Below, piece after piece: positions 34,870 to 43,850 of a stretch of 64,000 nt of DNA; position 1 is the first letter of the stretch, and each line of letters opens with the position of its first letter. The stretch is from Gemella haemolysans ATCC 10379. GTDB lineage: Bacteria; Bacillota; Bacilli; Staphylococcales; Gemellaceae. The notes beneath the pieces were generated by a model. That model saw nothing but the letters and a program-made list of their open reading frames with translations. It was not told the origin of the DNA and ran no database searches. Made by a program: the position numbers and the translations under genes. The stretch lies in the NCBI RefSeq assembly GCF_000173915.1, contig NZ_ACDZ02000014.1, positions 434,001-498,000 on the forward strand, given 5' to 3'.

Positions 34870-36846
34870 ATGTCACAGAAATCAGTAAACGCGATAAAAG
34901 TTTTAGGTGTTGATGCGATTAATAAAGCAAAATCAGGACACCCTGGAATAGTAATGGGTGCTGCACCTATGGCTTATTCTTTATTTACTAAACATTTAAG
35001 AGTTAACCCAAAGAAAACAGATTGGATAAACAGAGATAGATTCGTATTATCAGCAGGACACGGGTCAATGTTATTATACTCATTATTACATTTATCAGGA
35101 TTTGAAGATGTATCTTTAGAGGAAGTTAAAAACTTCCGTCAATGGGGATCTAAAACACCAGGACACCCAGAATTTGGACATACAAAAGGTATCGATGCTA
35201 CGACAGGGCCTCTAGGTCAAGGTATATCTACTGCAGTTGGTATGGCTTTAGCAGAAAGATACTTAGCAGCTAAATATAATAAAGAAGGTTATAACCTATT
35301 TGATCACTATACTTATGTAATTTGTGGTGATGGAGATATCATGGAAGGTGTAGCTTCTGAAGCATCAAGTTTTGCAGCAGTCCAAAAACTAAATAAACTT
35401 GTAGTATTATACGATTCAAATGATATTTGTTTAGATGGTGAAACTAAAGATGCATTTTCAGAAAATGTTCGAGCTAGATATGAAGCATATGGTTGGAATA
35501 CAATTCTAGTTCAAGATGGTGCTAATGTTGAAGCGGTTAATGCTGCACTTGAACAAGCTAAAAAATCTGACAAACCAACATTAATCGAAGTTAAAACTAT
35601 TATCGGAGCGGGTTCTCCTAATAGACAAGGAACAAATGGTGTGCATGGAGCTCCTTTAGGTAATGAAGAAACTGCATTATTCAGAAAAGAAATCGGTTGG
35701 GAAAATGAACCATTCGATATTCCTGCAGATGTATATGCTGATTTCAAAGCTAATGTAGCAGATCGTGGAGAAGAGGAATATGCTAAATGGGATAAACTAT
35801 ATGCAGATTATAAAGTTAAATTCCCTGAATTAGCAAAAGAATTAGAAGAAGCACTTACACGTGAAGATATTAAACATTTATCAAAAGAAAGTTTTAGCTT
35901 TAAAAATGTAGGAGATGCTCAAGCTACGCGTAATTCTTCTCAAGATGCACTTAACAGTATTGCAGCAGTATTACCAACATTCTTCGGTGGTTCGGCTGAT
36001 CTTTCTCACTCGAACATGACTTTTATTAAAGGTGATAGCTTACAAGATGATACTCACAGAACAGAACGTAATGTTCAATTTGGTGTTCGAGAATTTGCAA
36101 TGGCTACAGTATTAAACGGATTGATGTTACATGGTGGTGTACGTGTATTCGGTGGTACGTTCTTCGTATTCTCAGACTATCTAAAAGGTGCATTAAGACT
36201 ATCAGCATTACAAAACCTACCAGTAACATATGTATTCACTCACGATAGTATTGCAGTAGGTGAAGATGGTCCGACTCACGAACCAATCGAGCACTTAGCA
36301 TCATTAAGAACAATACCAAATACTTATGTATTCAGACCAGCTGATGCGACTGAAACACAAGCTGCTTGGTACTTATCACAAAAAACTAACAATAGACCAA
36401 CTTCAATTGTTCTAACTCGTCAAAATTTACCAATCTTAGAAAACTCTTCATTTGAAAAAGTTTCTAAAGGTGCATATGTTGTTTATGAAACAGCAGTAGA
36501 CTTTGATACTATTCTAATCGCAACAGGATCAGAAGTAGCATTAGCAATTGATGTAGCACGTGAATTAGAAAAAGATGGATTTAAAGTGCGTGTTGTAAGT
36601 ATGCCATCAGTTGAATTATTTGAAGAACAATCTAAAGAATACAAAGAGGAATTACTACCATTAAATATACGTCGTCGTGTATCGTTAGAAATGGGTAATA
36701 GTTCTCTTTGGTACAAATATGTAGGTTTAGATGGATTAGCTATCGGAATTGATAAATTTGGAGCATCAGCACCTGCGAATAAAGTAATCGAAGAATACGG
36801 ATTTACAGTTGAAGCAGTTGTTGAGAAAATAAAAAATGAGCTATAG
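34870..36846 (+). CDS. tkt: Transketolase
   Basis: Thiamine-diphosphate enzyme of the pentose phosphate pathway, moving two-carbon units between sugar phosphates. At 658 residues it is full length: AKSGHPGIVMGAAPMAY, the GHGSML segment, TGPLGQGISTAVGMALAE, the ThDP motif GDGDIMEG with its downstream Asn, and the pyrimidine-domain motif GGTFFVFSDY. Its AGGAGG site is 16 bases after recR, so it may share that transcript, an unusual neighbour. Its stop region overlaps the S1-domain gene by 11 bases. Confidence 0.96.
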   Translation: MSQKSVNAIKVLGVDAINKAKSGHPGIVMGAAPMAYSLFTKHLRVNPKKTDWINRDRFVLSAGHGSMLLYSLLHLSGFEDVSLEEVKNFRQWGSKTPGHPEFGHTKGIDATTGPLGQGISTAVGMALAERYLAAKYNKEGYNLFDHYTYVICGDGDIMEGVASEASSFAAVQKLNKLVVLYDSNDICLDGETKDAFSENVRARYEAYGWNTILVQDGANVEAVNAALEQAKKSDKPTLIEVKTIIGAGSPNRQGTNGVHGAPLGNEETALFRKEIGWENEPFDIPADVYADFKANVADRGEEEYAKWDKLYADYKVKFPELAKELEEALTREDIKHLSKESFSFKNVGDAQATRNSSQDALNSIAAVLPTFFGGSADLSHSNMTFIKGDSLQDDTHRTERNVQFGVREFAMATVLNGLMLHGGVRVFGGTFFVFSDYLKGALRLSALQNLPVTYVFTHDSIAVGEDGPTHEPIEHLASLRTIPNTYVFRPADATETQAAWYLSQKTNNRPTSIVLTRQNLPILENSSFEKVSKGAYVVYETAVDFDTILIATGSEVALAIDVARELEKDGFKVRVVSMPSVELFEEQSKEYKEELLPLNIRRRVSLEMGNSSLWYKYVGLDGLAIGIDKFGASAPANKVIEEYGFTVEAVVEKIKNEL

Positions 36847-37204
36847 AGAAATTCGTCCAGGTGATATCATAAAGGTTAAAGTAACAGCGGTAAAACCGTA
36901 CGGTGCCTTTATAGAAACACGAGATAAAATGGTAGGATTAATTCATATTTCTGAAATTACTAATTGTTTTATTTTTGATATAAGTAGCTATATTAAGCAA
37001 GATGAAATTTTAGAAGTAAAAGTATTATCAATAAAAGATAATAAAATTAATGCAACATTAAACTTTAAACAAAAAAAAGACACTGATAAAAAAGAAATAA
37101 ATAGTTTAGATACTTTGAATTTTCAATATGGTTTTGATACGCTGAAACAAAATATGAAGCTTTGGCAAAAGAAAGCCATTTTTGAAATGAGAAATTCTAA
37201 GTAA
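36836..37204 (+). CDS. Small S1-domain RNA-binding protein
   Basis: A 122-residue protein with one S1 domain at residues about 6-75 (GDIIKVKVTAVKPYGAFIET, then GLIHISEI and LEVKVLSIKDNKINATL) and a Lys-rich tail. Similar proteins (YabR/YugI, CvfD) act as post-transcriptional regulators or bind ribosomes in Firmicutes; which of these this one matches cannot be decided by eye. It overlaps the end of tkt by 11 bases in another frame, so it is cotranscribed and probably coupled to it. Confidence 0.82.
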   Translation: MSYREIRPGDIIKVKVTAVKPYGAFIETRDKMVGLIHISEITNCFIFDISSYIKQDEILEVKVLSIKDNKINATLNFKQKKDTDKKEINSLDTLNFQYGFDTLKQNMKLWQKKAIFEMRNSK

Positions 37205-37210
37205 AAACTA

Positions 37211-37239
37211 TTGACAAATGTAACTTAACTAGTTATAAT
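37211..37239 (+). promoter_or_regulatory. Consensus promoter of alaS
   Basis: TTGACA (37211-37216), exactly 17 bases, TATAAT (37234-37239). Both hexamers are perfect. Confidence 0.85.
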
Positions 37240-37246
37240 AACATAC

Positions 37247-37470
37247 ATATACAATGAAGTTTAGGAATTAAAAGTTAAGAATATTATTTAACAGAGAGAA
37301 TCTAGTGGTGAAAAGGATTCATAATAAAACTTTTATGCTACCTATGTTATACTTCATCGGCAATAAAGCCGTTATAAAAACTAATGAGGAGTACATAGTG
37401 CTTAAATTAGGGTGGTAACACGATTATGATCGTCCCTTGTGTAAATATATTTACACAAGGGATTTTTATT
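37247..37470 (+). promoter_or_regulatory. T-box riboswitch (tRNA-Ala sensing) controlling alaS
   Basis: The leader contains the invariant T-box AGGGTGGTAACACG (37409-37422), whose TGG bulge pairs with the free tRNA acceptor end. The following terminator is CCCTTGTGTAAAT (from 37434) paired with ATTTACACAAGGG (to 37461) and then TTTTTATTTT. In stem I the likely specifier is GCT (Ala) in TTATGCTACC near 37336, matching the downstream gene. Uncharged tRNA-Ala would stabilise the antiterminator and allow alaS transcription. Confidence 0.93.
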
Positions 37471-37503
37471 TTATTTTTGTTAGCTTGAAAGGAGAAATAA
37501 TTA

Positions 37504-40125
37504 ATGAAACAACTAACATCAACACAAATTAGAAGAATGTATTTAGATTTCTTCGTAGAAAAAGGACACAAAATCGAACCAAGTGCATCTTTAGTACCAA
37601 TTGACGATCCATCTTTACTTTGGATTAACTCAGGTGTAGCAACATTGAAAAAATACTTCGATGGAAGAGAAATCCCAGAAAATCCAAGGATTACAAACTC
37701 ACAAAAATCAATAAGAACTAATGATATTGAAAATGTTGGGAAAACTGCACGTCACCATACATTCTTCGAGATGTTAGGTAACTTCTCAATCGGTGACTAC
37801 TTCAAAAACGAAGCAGTACCTTGGGCTTGGGAGTTTTTAACTTCGGAAAAATGGTTAGGACTTGAAAAAGAGAAACTATCGGTAACTATTCACCCAGAAG
37901 ATACTGAAGCATACGATTTATGGAAAAATGTAATTGGTCTACCAGAAGAAAGAATTATTCGTATTGAAGGTAACTTCTGGGATATCGGTGAAGGACCATC
38001 TGGACCAAACACGGAAATTTTCTATGACCGTGGAGAAGAAGCTGATACATGGTCTCCAAAGGAAGAAATGTATCCTGGTGGAGAAAATGATAGATACCTT
38101 GAAGTTTGGAATGTTGTATTTAGTCAATACAACCATAATGCAGATGGAACTTACTCAGAACTTCCTGCAAAAAACATAGATACTGGTATGGGATTAGAAA
38201 GAATAGTATCAGTTTTACAAGATGTTCCAACAAACTTTGATACTGACTTATTTATCCCAATTATTAGAGAAATTGAAAAACTTTCAGGAGCTAAGTATGG
38301 TGTAAGTACTGAGCAAGATGTTGCATTTAAGGTTATAGCTGACCATATTAGAACAGTAGTATTCGCAATTGCCGATGGAGCTTTACCGTCGAATGAAGGT
38401 CGTGGATATATTTTAAGAAGATTATTACGTCGTGCTGTAAGATTCGCTAAAGTTTTAGGATTAAACAACTCATTTATGTATAAACTAACTGATGTAGTTG
38501 CAGAGATAATGGTAGATTATTATCCAAATGTAAAAGAAAGTGCAAGCTTTGTAAAAGATGTTATCTTGAAAGAAGAAGATAGATTCCATGAGACACTTCA
38601 TGAAGGTGAAACAATCTTAAATAATATTGCTAATGAAGTTAAAGATACTACAAAAGTCATCTCAGGTAAAGATGCCTTCAAACTTTATGATACATTTGGT
38701 TTCCCAATTGAGTTAACAGAAGAATATGCTGAAGAATTAGGATTAACTGTAGATATTGATGGCTTTAATGAAGAAATGGAAAAACAAAAAGAGCGTGCTC
38801 GTTCTTCACGTCAAGACGATTCTTCAATGCAAGTACAATCTGACTTATACAGTAAAATAGTAGGAGACAGCGAATTTACAGGATACACTAGCCTTACAGA
38901 TGAAGGTAAAGTACTAGCAATAGTTGATAGAGAAGATAATCTGTTAGAAAACTATAAAGGTGAAGAAGTTGTAAAAGTTGTATTTGAAAGAACTCCATTC
39001 TACGCTGAAAGTGGAGGGCAAGTAGCTGATAAAGGTTTAGTAACAGCTGAAGGATTCAAAGCTGAAGTTGTAGATGTTAAGAAACTTCCTGACAAACGTC
39101 ACATTCACTTTGTAAAAGTAGTAGAAGGTGAATTAGTAGTTGGTAAAGAATACAAACTAGAAGTTAATAGACCTTACAGATTAAATGTTGAGAAAAACCA
39201 TACTGCAACTCACTTATTAAATGAAGCACTTCGTCATGAAGTTGGATCTCACATTAAACAAGCAGGATCTTTAGTAACTGATGAAAAATTACGATTCGAT
39301 ATTACTCACTTCGCTCCACTTACAAAAGAAGAAATTGAAAAAGTTGAACAAGAAGTAAACAAACAAATTTGGAATGCGTTAGAAATCAAAACAGAAGAAA
39401 TGCCAATCGCTGAAGCTAGAAAACTTGGTGCTCAAGCATTATTCGGAGAAAAATACGGAGATGTTGTACGTGTTGTTTCTATTGGTGATTACTCTATCGA
39501 ACTATGTGGAGGAACTCACAATGTTAACAGTGCGGAAGTGGGAATCTTCAAGATTGTATCTGAATCAGGTGTAGCTGCAGGGGTTCGTAGAATTGAAGCT
39601 CTAACAGGAAAAGCTGCATACGAGTATCTAAGAGAACAAGAAGAAACTTTACGTTCTGTTGAAAAATTAACAAAAGCTAATTCTTCAAATGTAGTAGAAA
39701 AAGTATCTTCATTACAATCTGATATTAAGAAACTATCTAAAGAAAAAGAAAGTTTACAACAAAAAATTGCTAATGCTGAATTAAACAATTTAGTAAATAA
39801 TATTAAAGAAGTTAATGGCGTTAACGTACTTACAAGTGTTGTTGAATCTGAAAATATGAATCACTTAAAACAACTAGTTGACAACGCTAAGTCTAAATTA
39901 GAGAACTACGTTATTGCCTTTGCTTCAGTAAATGAAGATAAAGTAAACTTCGTAGTAGCTGTAGATAAAGCTATCACTGATAAATATAATGCAGGAAAAC
40001 TAGTAAACGTTCTAGCTACGGTATGTGATGGACGTGGTGGTGGACGTCCAGATATGGCTCAAGCAGGAGCTAAAAATAAAGACAATATCGATAAAGCATT
40101 CGATGAATTATTAGCTAATATTTAA
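37504..40125 (+). CDS. alaS: Alanyl-tRNA synthetase
   Basis: Class II synthetase for alanine, 873 residues, full length. The catalytic core starts STQIRRMYLDFFVEKGHKIEPS and has motif 2 (ARHHTFFEMLGNFSIGDYF). The editing domain has the zinc ligands in NHTATHLLNEAL and CGGTHN. A coiled region follows (SSLQSDIKKLSKEKESLQQK) and the C-Ala domain ends with a Gly-rich RGGGRPDMAQAG motif. Translation starts at the ATG behind AAAGGAG after the T-box leader. The terminator behind it makes it monocistronic. Confidence 0.98.
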   Translation: MKQLTSTQIRRMYLDFFVEKGHKIEPSASLVPIDDPSLLWINSGVATLKKYFDGREIPENPRITNSQKSIRTNDIENVGKTARHHTFFEMLGNFSIGDYFKNEAVPWAWEFLTSEKWLGLEKEKLSVTIHPEDTEAYDLWKNVIGLPEERIIRIEGNFWDIGEGPSGPNTEIFYDRGEEADTWSPKEEMYPGGENDRYLEVWNVVFSQYNHNADGTYSELPAKNIDTGMGLERIVSVLQDVPTNFDTDLFIPIIREIEKLSGAKYGVSTEQDVAFKVIADHIRTVVFAIADGALPSNEGRGYILRRLLRRAVRFAKVLGLNNSFMYKLTDVVAEIMVDYYPNVKESASFVKDVILKEEDRFHETLHEGETILNNIANEVKDTTKVISGKDAFKLYDTFGFPIELTEEYAEELGLTVDIDGFNEEMEKQKERARSSRQDDSSMQVQSDLYSKIVGDSEFTGYTSLTDEGKVLAIVDREDNLLENYKGEEVVKVVFERTPFYAESGGQVADKGLVTAEGFKAEVVDVKKLPDKRHIHFVKVVEGELVVGKEYKLEVNRPYRLNVEKNHTATHLLNEALRHEVGSHIKQAGSLVTDEKLRFDITHFAPLTKEEIEKVEQEVNKQIWNALEIKTEEMPIAEARKLGAQALFGEKYGDVVRVVSIGDYSIELCGGTHNVNSAEVGIFKIVSESGVAAGVRRIEALTGKAAYEYLREQEETLRSVEKLTKANSSNVVEKVSSLQSDIKKLSKEKESLQQKIANAELNNLVNNIKEVNGVNVLTSVVESENMNHLKQLVDNAKSKLENYVIAFASVNEDKVNFVVAVDKAITDKYNAGKLVNVLATVCDGRGGGRPDMAQAGAKNKDNIDKAFDELLANI

Positions 40126-40152
40126 TTACTGATACATAAACCATAAGGAAGG

Positions 40153-40215
40153 GATTACCTAGATGAAATAGTATTTTCAACAATAACTATTTTGAGGTAA
40201 TCTCTCCCTTTTTCT
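40153..40215 (+). terminator. Terminator of alaS
   Basis: GATTACCT (40153-40160) pairs with AGGTAATC (40195-40202), with an inner AAATAGT/ACTATTT stem, followed by TCTCCCTTTTT. Confidence 0.75.
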
Positions 40216-40312
40216 CTGAAAATATGGTATAATTAATAGGATTATTATGGACAAATAATAATTTAATATTAGATTGTTTTTAATATTAAATATAATTTTG
40301 GAGGATAAGTAA

Positions 40313-40618
40313 ATGGAAACAAAAAAATTAGGAAAAGTAGAAATTAACCCAAGCGCTTTAGAAGTTATTGCAAATATTGCAACAACTGAGGTAGAAGGTG
40401 TTTCTAAATTATTAGGAAAAAAAGTATATTCACGTGGAGTTGAATTAGAATTTGCAGGTACAGAATTAATTATAGATGTGTATTGTAACTTAAAGGCTGG
40501 ATATTCAGTAACAAAAACAGCAAGAAAAATTCAAGAGAATGTTAGAAATTCTATTTTTAATATGACAGAAATTAGTACTAAAACTGTAAATGTTAATATT
40601 ATAGGAATTGATTTTTAA
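40313..40618 (+). CDS. Asp23/Gls24 family envelope stress response protein (YqhY-like)
   Basis: A 101-residue protein of the Asp23/Gls24 family: GKVEINPSALEVIANIATTEVEGV at the start and a C-terminal NVNIIGIDF. In B. subtilis the homologue YqhY lies upstream of nusB, as here, and is linked to acetyl-CoA carboxylase activity; that role is taken from the family, not visible in this sequence. There is no membrane segment. First gene of the nusB-xseA-xseB-ispA cluster, behind TGGAGG. Confidence 0.88.
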   Translation: METKKLGKVEINPSALEVIANIATTEVEGVSKLLGKKVYSRGVELEFAGTELIIDVYCNLKAGYSVTKTARKIQENVRNSIFNMTEISTKTVNVNIIGIDF

Positions 40619-40632
40619 TTTAGGAGATATAA

Positions 40633-41028
40633 ATGAAGAGCAGACACGAACTTAGAGAAGCAGTTTTTAAAATTTTATTCCAAGTTGAAAATACAGAATT
40701 AGATTTTATAGAACTTTTAGATTTAGAACAAGAAGAGATCTCAACTAGTATTTATGTTAATAAAACGTTAACAGAAATACTAGAAAAAAAAGAAGAAATT
40801 GATGAAATTATTTCTAATAATTTAAAAGATTGGAAATTAGAACGTCTTTCAAAAATGGATAGACAGATTTTACGTATTTCAGCATACGAAATACTATATA
40901 GTGATATTCCTTATAAAGTTTCAATTAATGAGGCTGTTGAACTTTCAAAAAAATATAGTGAAAAAGATGAAAGTTATAAATTTATCAATGGAGTATTAAA
41001 AGGTATTGTAGAAAACTCAACAAAATAA
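40633..41028 (+). CDS. nusB: Transcription antitermination factor NusB
   Basis: RNA-binding partner of NusE (S10) in rRNA antitermination. The 131-residue all-helical protein begins SRHELREAVFKILFQVE and ends with the typical SINEAVELSKKYSEKDESYK and FINGVLKGI. It starts 14 bases after the yqhY homologue with GGAGAT as ribosome-binding site. Confidence 0.95.
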   Translation: MKSRHELREAVFKILFQVENTELDFIELLDLEQEEISTSIYVNKTLTEILEKKEEIDEIISNNLKDWKLERLSKMDRQILRISAYEILYSDIPYKVSINEAVELSKKYSEKDESYKFINGVLKGIVENSTK

Positions 41029-41041
41029 GAGGTAAAGTTAG

Positions 41042-42298
41042 ATGGAAGAAAAAACATATCTAACCGTTACAGCGTTAAATAAATATATTGAACGTAAATT
41101 TAAATTAGATCCATATTTAGGTGAAGTATATATTAAAGGTGAAATATCAAATTTTAAACCTCACGGTAACAATATTTATTTTTCAATAAAAGATGAAAAT
41201 TCAGTAATTCGAGCAAACTGGTTTGGAGCTAGATCGAAAAATTTTAAAGATGGGGATACAGTACTAATAAAAACTAAGGTTGATTTTTACCTCAAGCGCG
41301 GAGAAGTAAACCTAGTCGTTCTTGATATGAAAAAAGATAGAATAGGAGAATTGTATCAGAAGTTTTTAGAGTTAAAAGAAAAACTTGAGAAAGAAGGATT
41401 GTTCTTACCTCAATATAAAAAAAGAATCCCAAGCTTCAGTCAAAATATAGCGGTAGTTACTGCGAAAACAGGAGCTGCAGTACAAGATATTACAAGAACC
41501 ATTCAAAGACGATTTCCTATTGCTAAAATTAATATTTATTCGACTCTAGTACAGGGTGAGAATTCAGTACAAGATATAGTTAAAAATATTAAACTAGCTG
41601 ATGATGGTACTAACGATGTTATCATTTTGGGGCGTGGTGGAGGATCAATAGAAGATCTTTGGAGTTTTAATACTGAAGAAGTAATTCGAGCAATTTTCAA
41701 CTGTACAACACCAATTGTCACTGGGATTGGACATGAAACAGATACTACTCTTGCTGATTTTGTTTCAGACAGAAGAGCATCAACGCCGACTGCAGCTGCA
41801 GAATTAGTAACACCGAATATTGAGGATATAAAAAATAGAATATCGTTTAATTATGATAAACTAACAAATACTATTAATTACATTATACAAACATATAAAA
41901 CTAGAGTTCTTAACAGTGAGAATAATCCATATTATAAAAATTATTCAAAAGTTTTCATTGACTATAATAATAGAGTTGAATTATTAGAAAAGGAGCTAAA
42001 TAAATCTTTACAAATATTTGTTAAAGATAAACAGCATGAATTGAAAGCATCAACTGAGAAATTTTTAAATATCGATCTGTTAGGAAAATTTAAGGAAAAC
42101 TTTACAAATGAAATAAATAAATTAGAGGCTAATTCACCGTTGAATATAATGAAAAAAGGATATTCTGTGGCTTTCTTGGGTGATAAAAAAATTACAACAG
42201 TAAAAGAAATTTATGCTGGCGATGAAATATCAGTACAACTTGTAGATGGTAGTCTTGAATGTAAAGTAAATAATATATCCGATAAAGGAGTTAAGTAA
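41042..42298 (+). CDS. xseA: Exodeoxyribonuclease VII large subunit
   Basis: Large subunit of the single-strand-specific exonuclease VII. The 418-residue protein has an N-terminal OB fold (YLGEVYIKGEISNFKPHGN) and the catalytic domain with AVVTAKTGAAVQDI, GRGGGSIEDLWSFN, and GIGHETDTTLADFVSDRRASTPTAAAE (in parts), followed by a helical C-terminal half. The small subunit gene follows with a one-base overlap. Confidence 0.96.
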   Translation: MEEKTYLTVTALNKYIERKFKLDPYLGEVYIKGEISNFKPHGNNIYFSIKDENSVIRANWFGARSKNFKDGDTVLIKTKVDFYLKRGEVNLVVLDMKKDRIGELYQKFLELKEKLEKEGLFLPQYKKRIPSFSQNIAVVTAKTGAAVQDITRTIQRRFPIAKINIYSTLVQGENSVQDIVKNIKLADDGTNDVIILGRGGGSIEDLWSFNTEEVIRAIFNCTTPIVTGIGHETDTTLADFVSDRRASTPTAAAELVTPNIEDIKNRISFNYDKLTNTINYIIQTYKTRVLNSENNPYYKNYSKVFIDYNNRVELLEKELNKSLQIFVKDKQHELKASTEKFLNIDLLGKFKENFTNEINKLEANSPLNIMKKGYSVAFLGDKKITTVKEIYAGDEISVQLVDGSLECKVNNISDKGVK

Positions 42299-42498
42299 TG
42301 AGTAAAGAAAATTTTGAAACAAGTTTAATGAATTTGGAAAAAATTGTTGCTGAATTAGAATCTGGAAAGTTATCATTAGAAGATTCACTGGAAAGATATA
42401 AACAAGGAATAGATTTAATAAAAAACTGTAATGCATTAATTGAGAATGCTGAAAAAGAAGTAGCGAAATTAACTAAGGATTTTAAAGACAATGAATAA
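42298..42498 (+). CDS. xseB: Exodeoxyribonuclease VII small subunit
   Basis: Helical 66-residue subunit that decorates XseA. The pattern FETSLMNLEKIVAELESGKL and LEDSLERYKQGIDLIKNCN is characteristic. It overlaps xseA by one base and ispA by 8 bases, so all three are tightly coupled. Confidence 0.95.
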   Translation: MSKENFETSLMNLEKIVAELESGKLSLEDSLERYKQGIDLIKNCNALIENAEKEVAKLTKDFKDNE

Positions 42499-43351
42499 TT
42501 TTAAACTTTTCATAGAAACTAATAAAGATAAATTAAATGCTTTCGCAAAAGATTATGTAGAAAAGCTAGAAATGCCAGATATTTTAAAAGAATCAATAAC
42601 CTATTCTTTGGTTAACGATGGAAAGAAAATTAGGCCGTTATCTTTTCTATATTTACTAAAATTCTACGGAATAGAGTATAGTAAATATTTCGATATAGCA
42701 TTAGCTATTGAATTAGTTCATACATATTCGTTAGTTCATGATGATTTACCAGAGATGGATAATGATGATTATCGTTGGGGTAAATATACTAATCATAAAG
42801 TTTATGGACAAGATGTTGCGGTACTTACAGGAGACGCAATGTTAACATTAGCATTTGAAGTTCTTAGTGATGCAGATGTCAAACCAGATTTGAAGGTAAG
42901 ATTAATTAAGCAATTCGCCAATTATTCTGGTGCAATGGGGATGATTGCAGGACAAATATATGATGTTAAACAAAAGAACTATGATGTTGATGCAGATTAC
43001 TTAAGAAAAATGCATAGTTTAAAAACAGGACGTTTAATAGAATTGCCATTAGATTTTGCATGTTTAGTAGCCAATAAACTAGAAGATTATGATGATGTTA
43101 AGGAATTTGGTCAACAATTAGGTATTGCCTATCAAATTAAAGATGACATTCTAGATTATTACGGTGATTTTGAAAAAATTGGAAAATTACCTAGTGATGA
43201 AGATATGATTACATACCTTAGTTTCTATGGAATTGAAGAATGTGAAGAATTATTAAAACAACATACATTTAATGCTATAACTGTAGCAAAGCGTCTAAAT
43301 AATAATTTGCTTGAAGATTTCGCTAATTATTTATTAAAACGAGATAAATAG
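42491..43351 (+). CDS. ispA: Polyprenyl (farnesyl) diphosphate synthase
   Basis: Prenyl chain elongation enzyme (286 residues) that makes farnesyl diphosphate for undecaprenyl and quinone side chains. The first Asp-rich motif is HDDLPEMDNDD and the second is KDDILDYYGD. After the first motif the family usually has two adjacent arginines (YRRGK); here it reads YRWGKYTNHKVYG, so one diphosphate-binding arginine is a tryptophan. Position after xseB is typical of Firmicutes. The start overlaps xseB by 8 bases. Product chain length is inferred from the position, not proven. Confidence 0.92.
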   Translation: MNNFKLFIETNKDKLNAFAKDYVEKLEMPDILKESITYSLVNDGKKIRPLSFLYLLKFYGIEYSKYFDIALAIELVHTYSLVHDDLPEMDNDDYRWGKYTNHKVYGQDVAVLTGDAMLTLAFEVLSDADVKPDLKVRLIKQFANYSGAMGMIAGQIYDVKQKNYDVDADYLRKMHSLKTGRLIELPLDFACLVANKLEDYDDVKEFGQQLGIAYQIKDDILDYYGDFEKIGKLPSDEDMITYLSFYGIEECEELLKQHTFNAITVAKRLNNNLLEDFANYLLKRDK

Positions 43352-43359
43352 ATAATAAA

Positions 43360-43412
43360 AAGATATCTTAGAAACAAACATGTTTTCTAGGATATCTTAA
43401 TTTTATTTTTTT
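43360..43412 (+). terminator. Terminator of the nusB-ispA operon
   Basis: AAGATATC (43360-43367) pairs with GATATCTT (43391-43398), inner TTAGAAA/TTTTCTA, followed by AATTTTATTTTTTT. Confidence 0.9.
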
Positions 43413-43424
43413 AAGTTATTAACT

Positions 43425-43464
43425 AAAAACCACGAAAGTTTAGGGGTAAACTTCGTGGTTTTTT
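43425..43464. terminator. Second, bidirectional terminator hairpin
   Basis: ACCACGAAAGTTTA (43429-43442) and TAAACTTCGTGGT (43447-43459) pair around GGGG with one bulged A, with AAAAA before and TTTTTT after, so it can stop transcripts from either side. It is redundant for ispA, which already has a terminator. Confidence 0.85.
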
Positions 43465-43603
43465 ACAGTAATAATATTAGTTTAGCTTTAGGGTTTAGGA
43501 TACTCGTAAACTAATATACTTAAAATGTTGGCTGTAGATTACTGGCACAAACATGAGGATTACTTATTAATTGTAAAACTAAAAGTAGTTTGCTTCTACA
43601 GTT
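43429..43603 (-). ncRNA. Candidate small RNA on the minus strand between ispA and the glycerate kinase gene
   Basis: The 43413-43850 gap holds no gene. On the minus strand TTGATT (43637-43632), 16 bases, TATTAA (43615-43610) could start an RNA of about 175 bases that ends at the bidirectional terminator. It would contain CTGTAGA ... TCTACAG and TTAGTTTA ... TAAACTAA stems. On the plus strand an extended -10 (TGATATAAT, 43626-43634) could serve the glycerate kinase gene. Speculative: no known RNA family was recognised. Confidence 0.3.
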
Positions 43604-43850
43604 GACAAATTAATACTGTATTTTTTGATATAATCAAAAATTGAGTCCTAATATTAACCCTAAACATAAAGTAAAATACTTTACATAATTATTATACTAA
43701 AAAAATTAATAAATTTAAAGTATTTGTGTAAATTTTATCAATGAAAATGTTTTTATTTTAATTTTCAAGTTTATAACTTTTATAAATATTGATTTAATGA
43801 TAAAATTAACTAAATGATTATAAGAATTTTGTAAGTGGAGTTGTAACTTT

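Noticed and set aside
43554-43570. ACATGAGGATTAC resembles the start of the MS2 phage coat-binding hairpin
   Set aside because: The second arm needed for the hairpin (CCATGT) is absent; a chance match.
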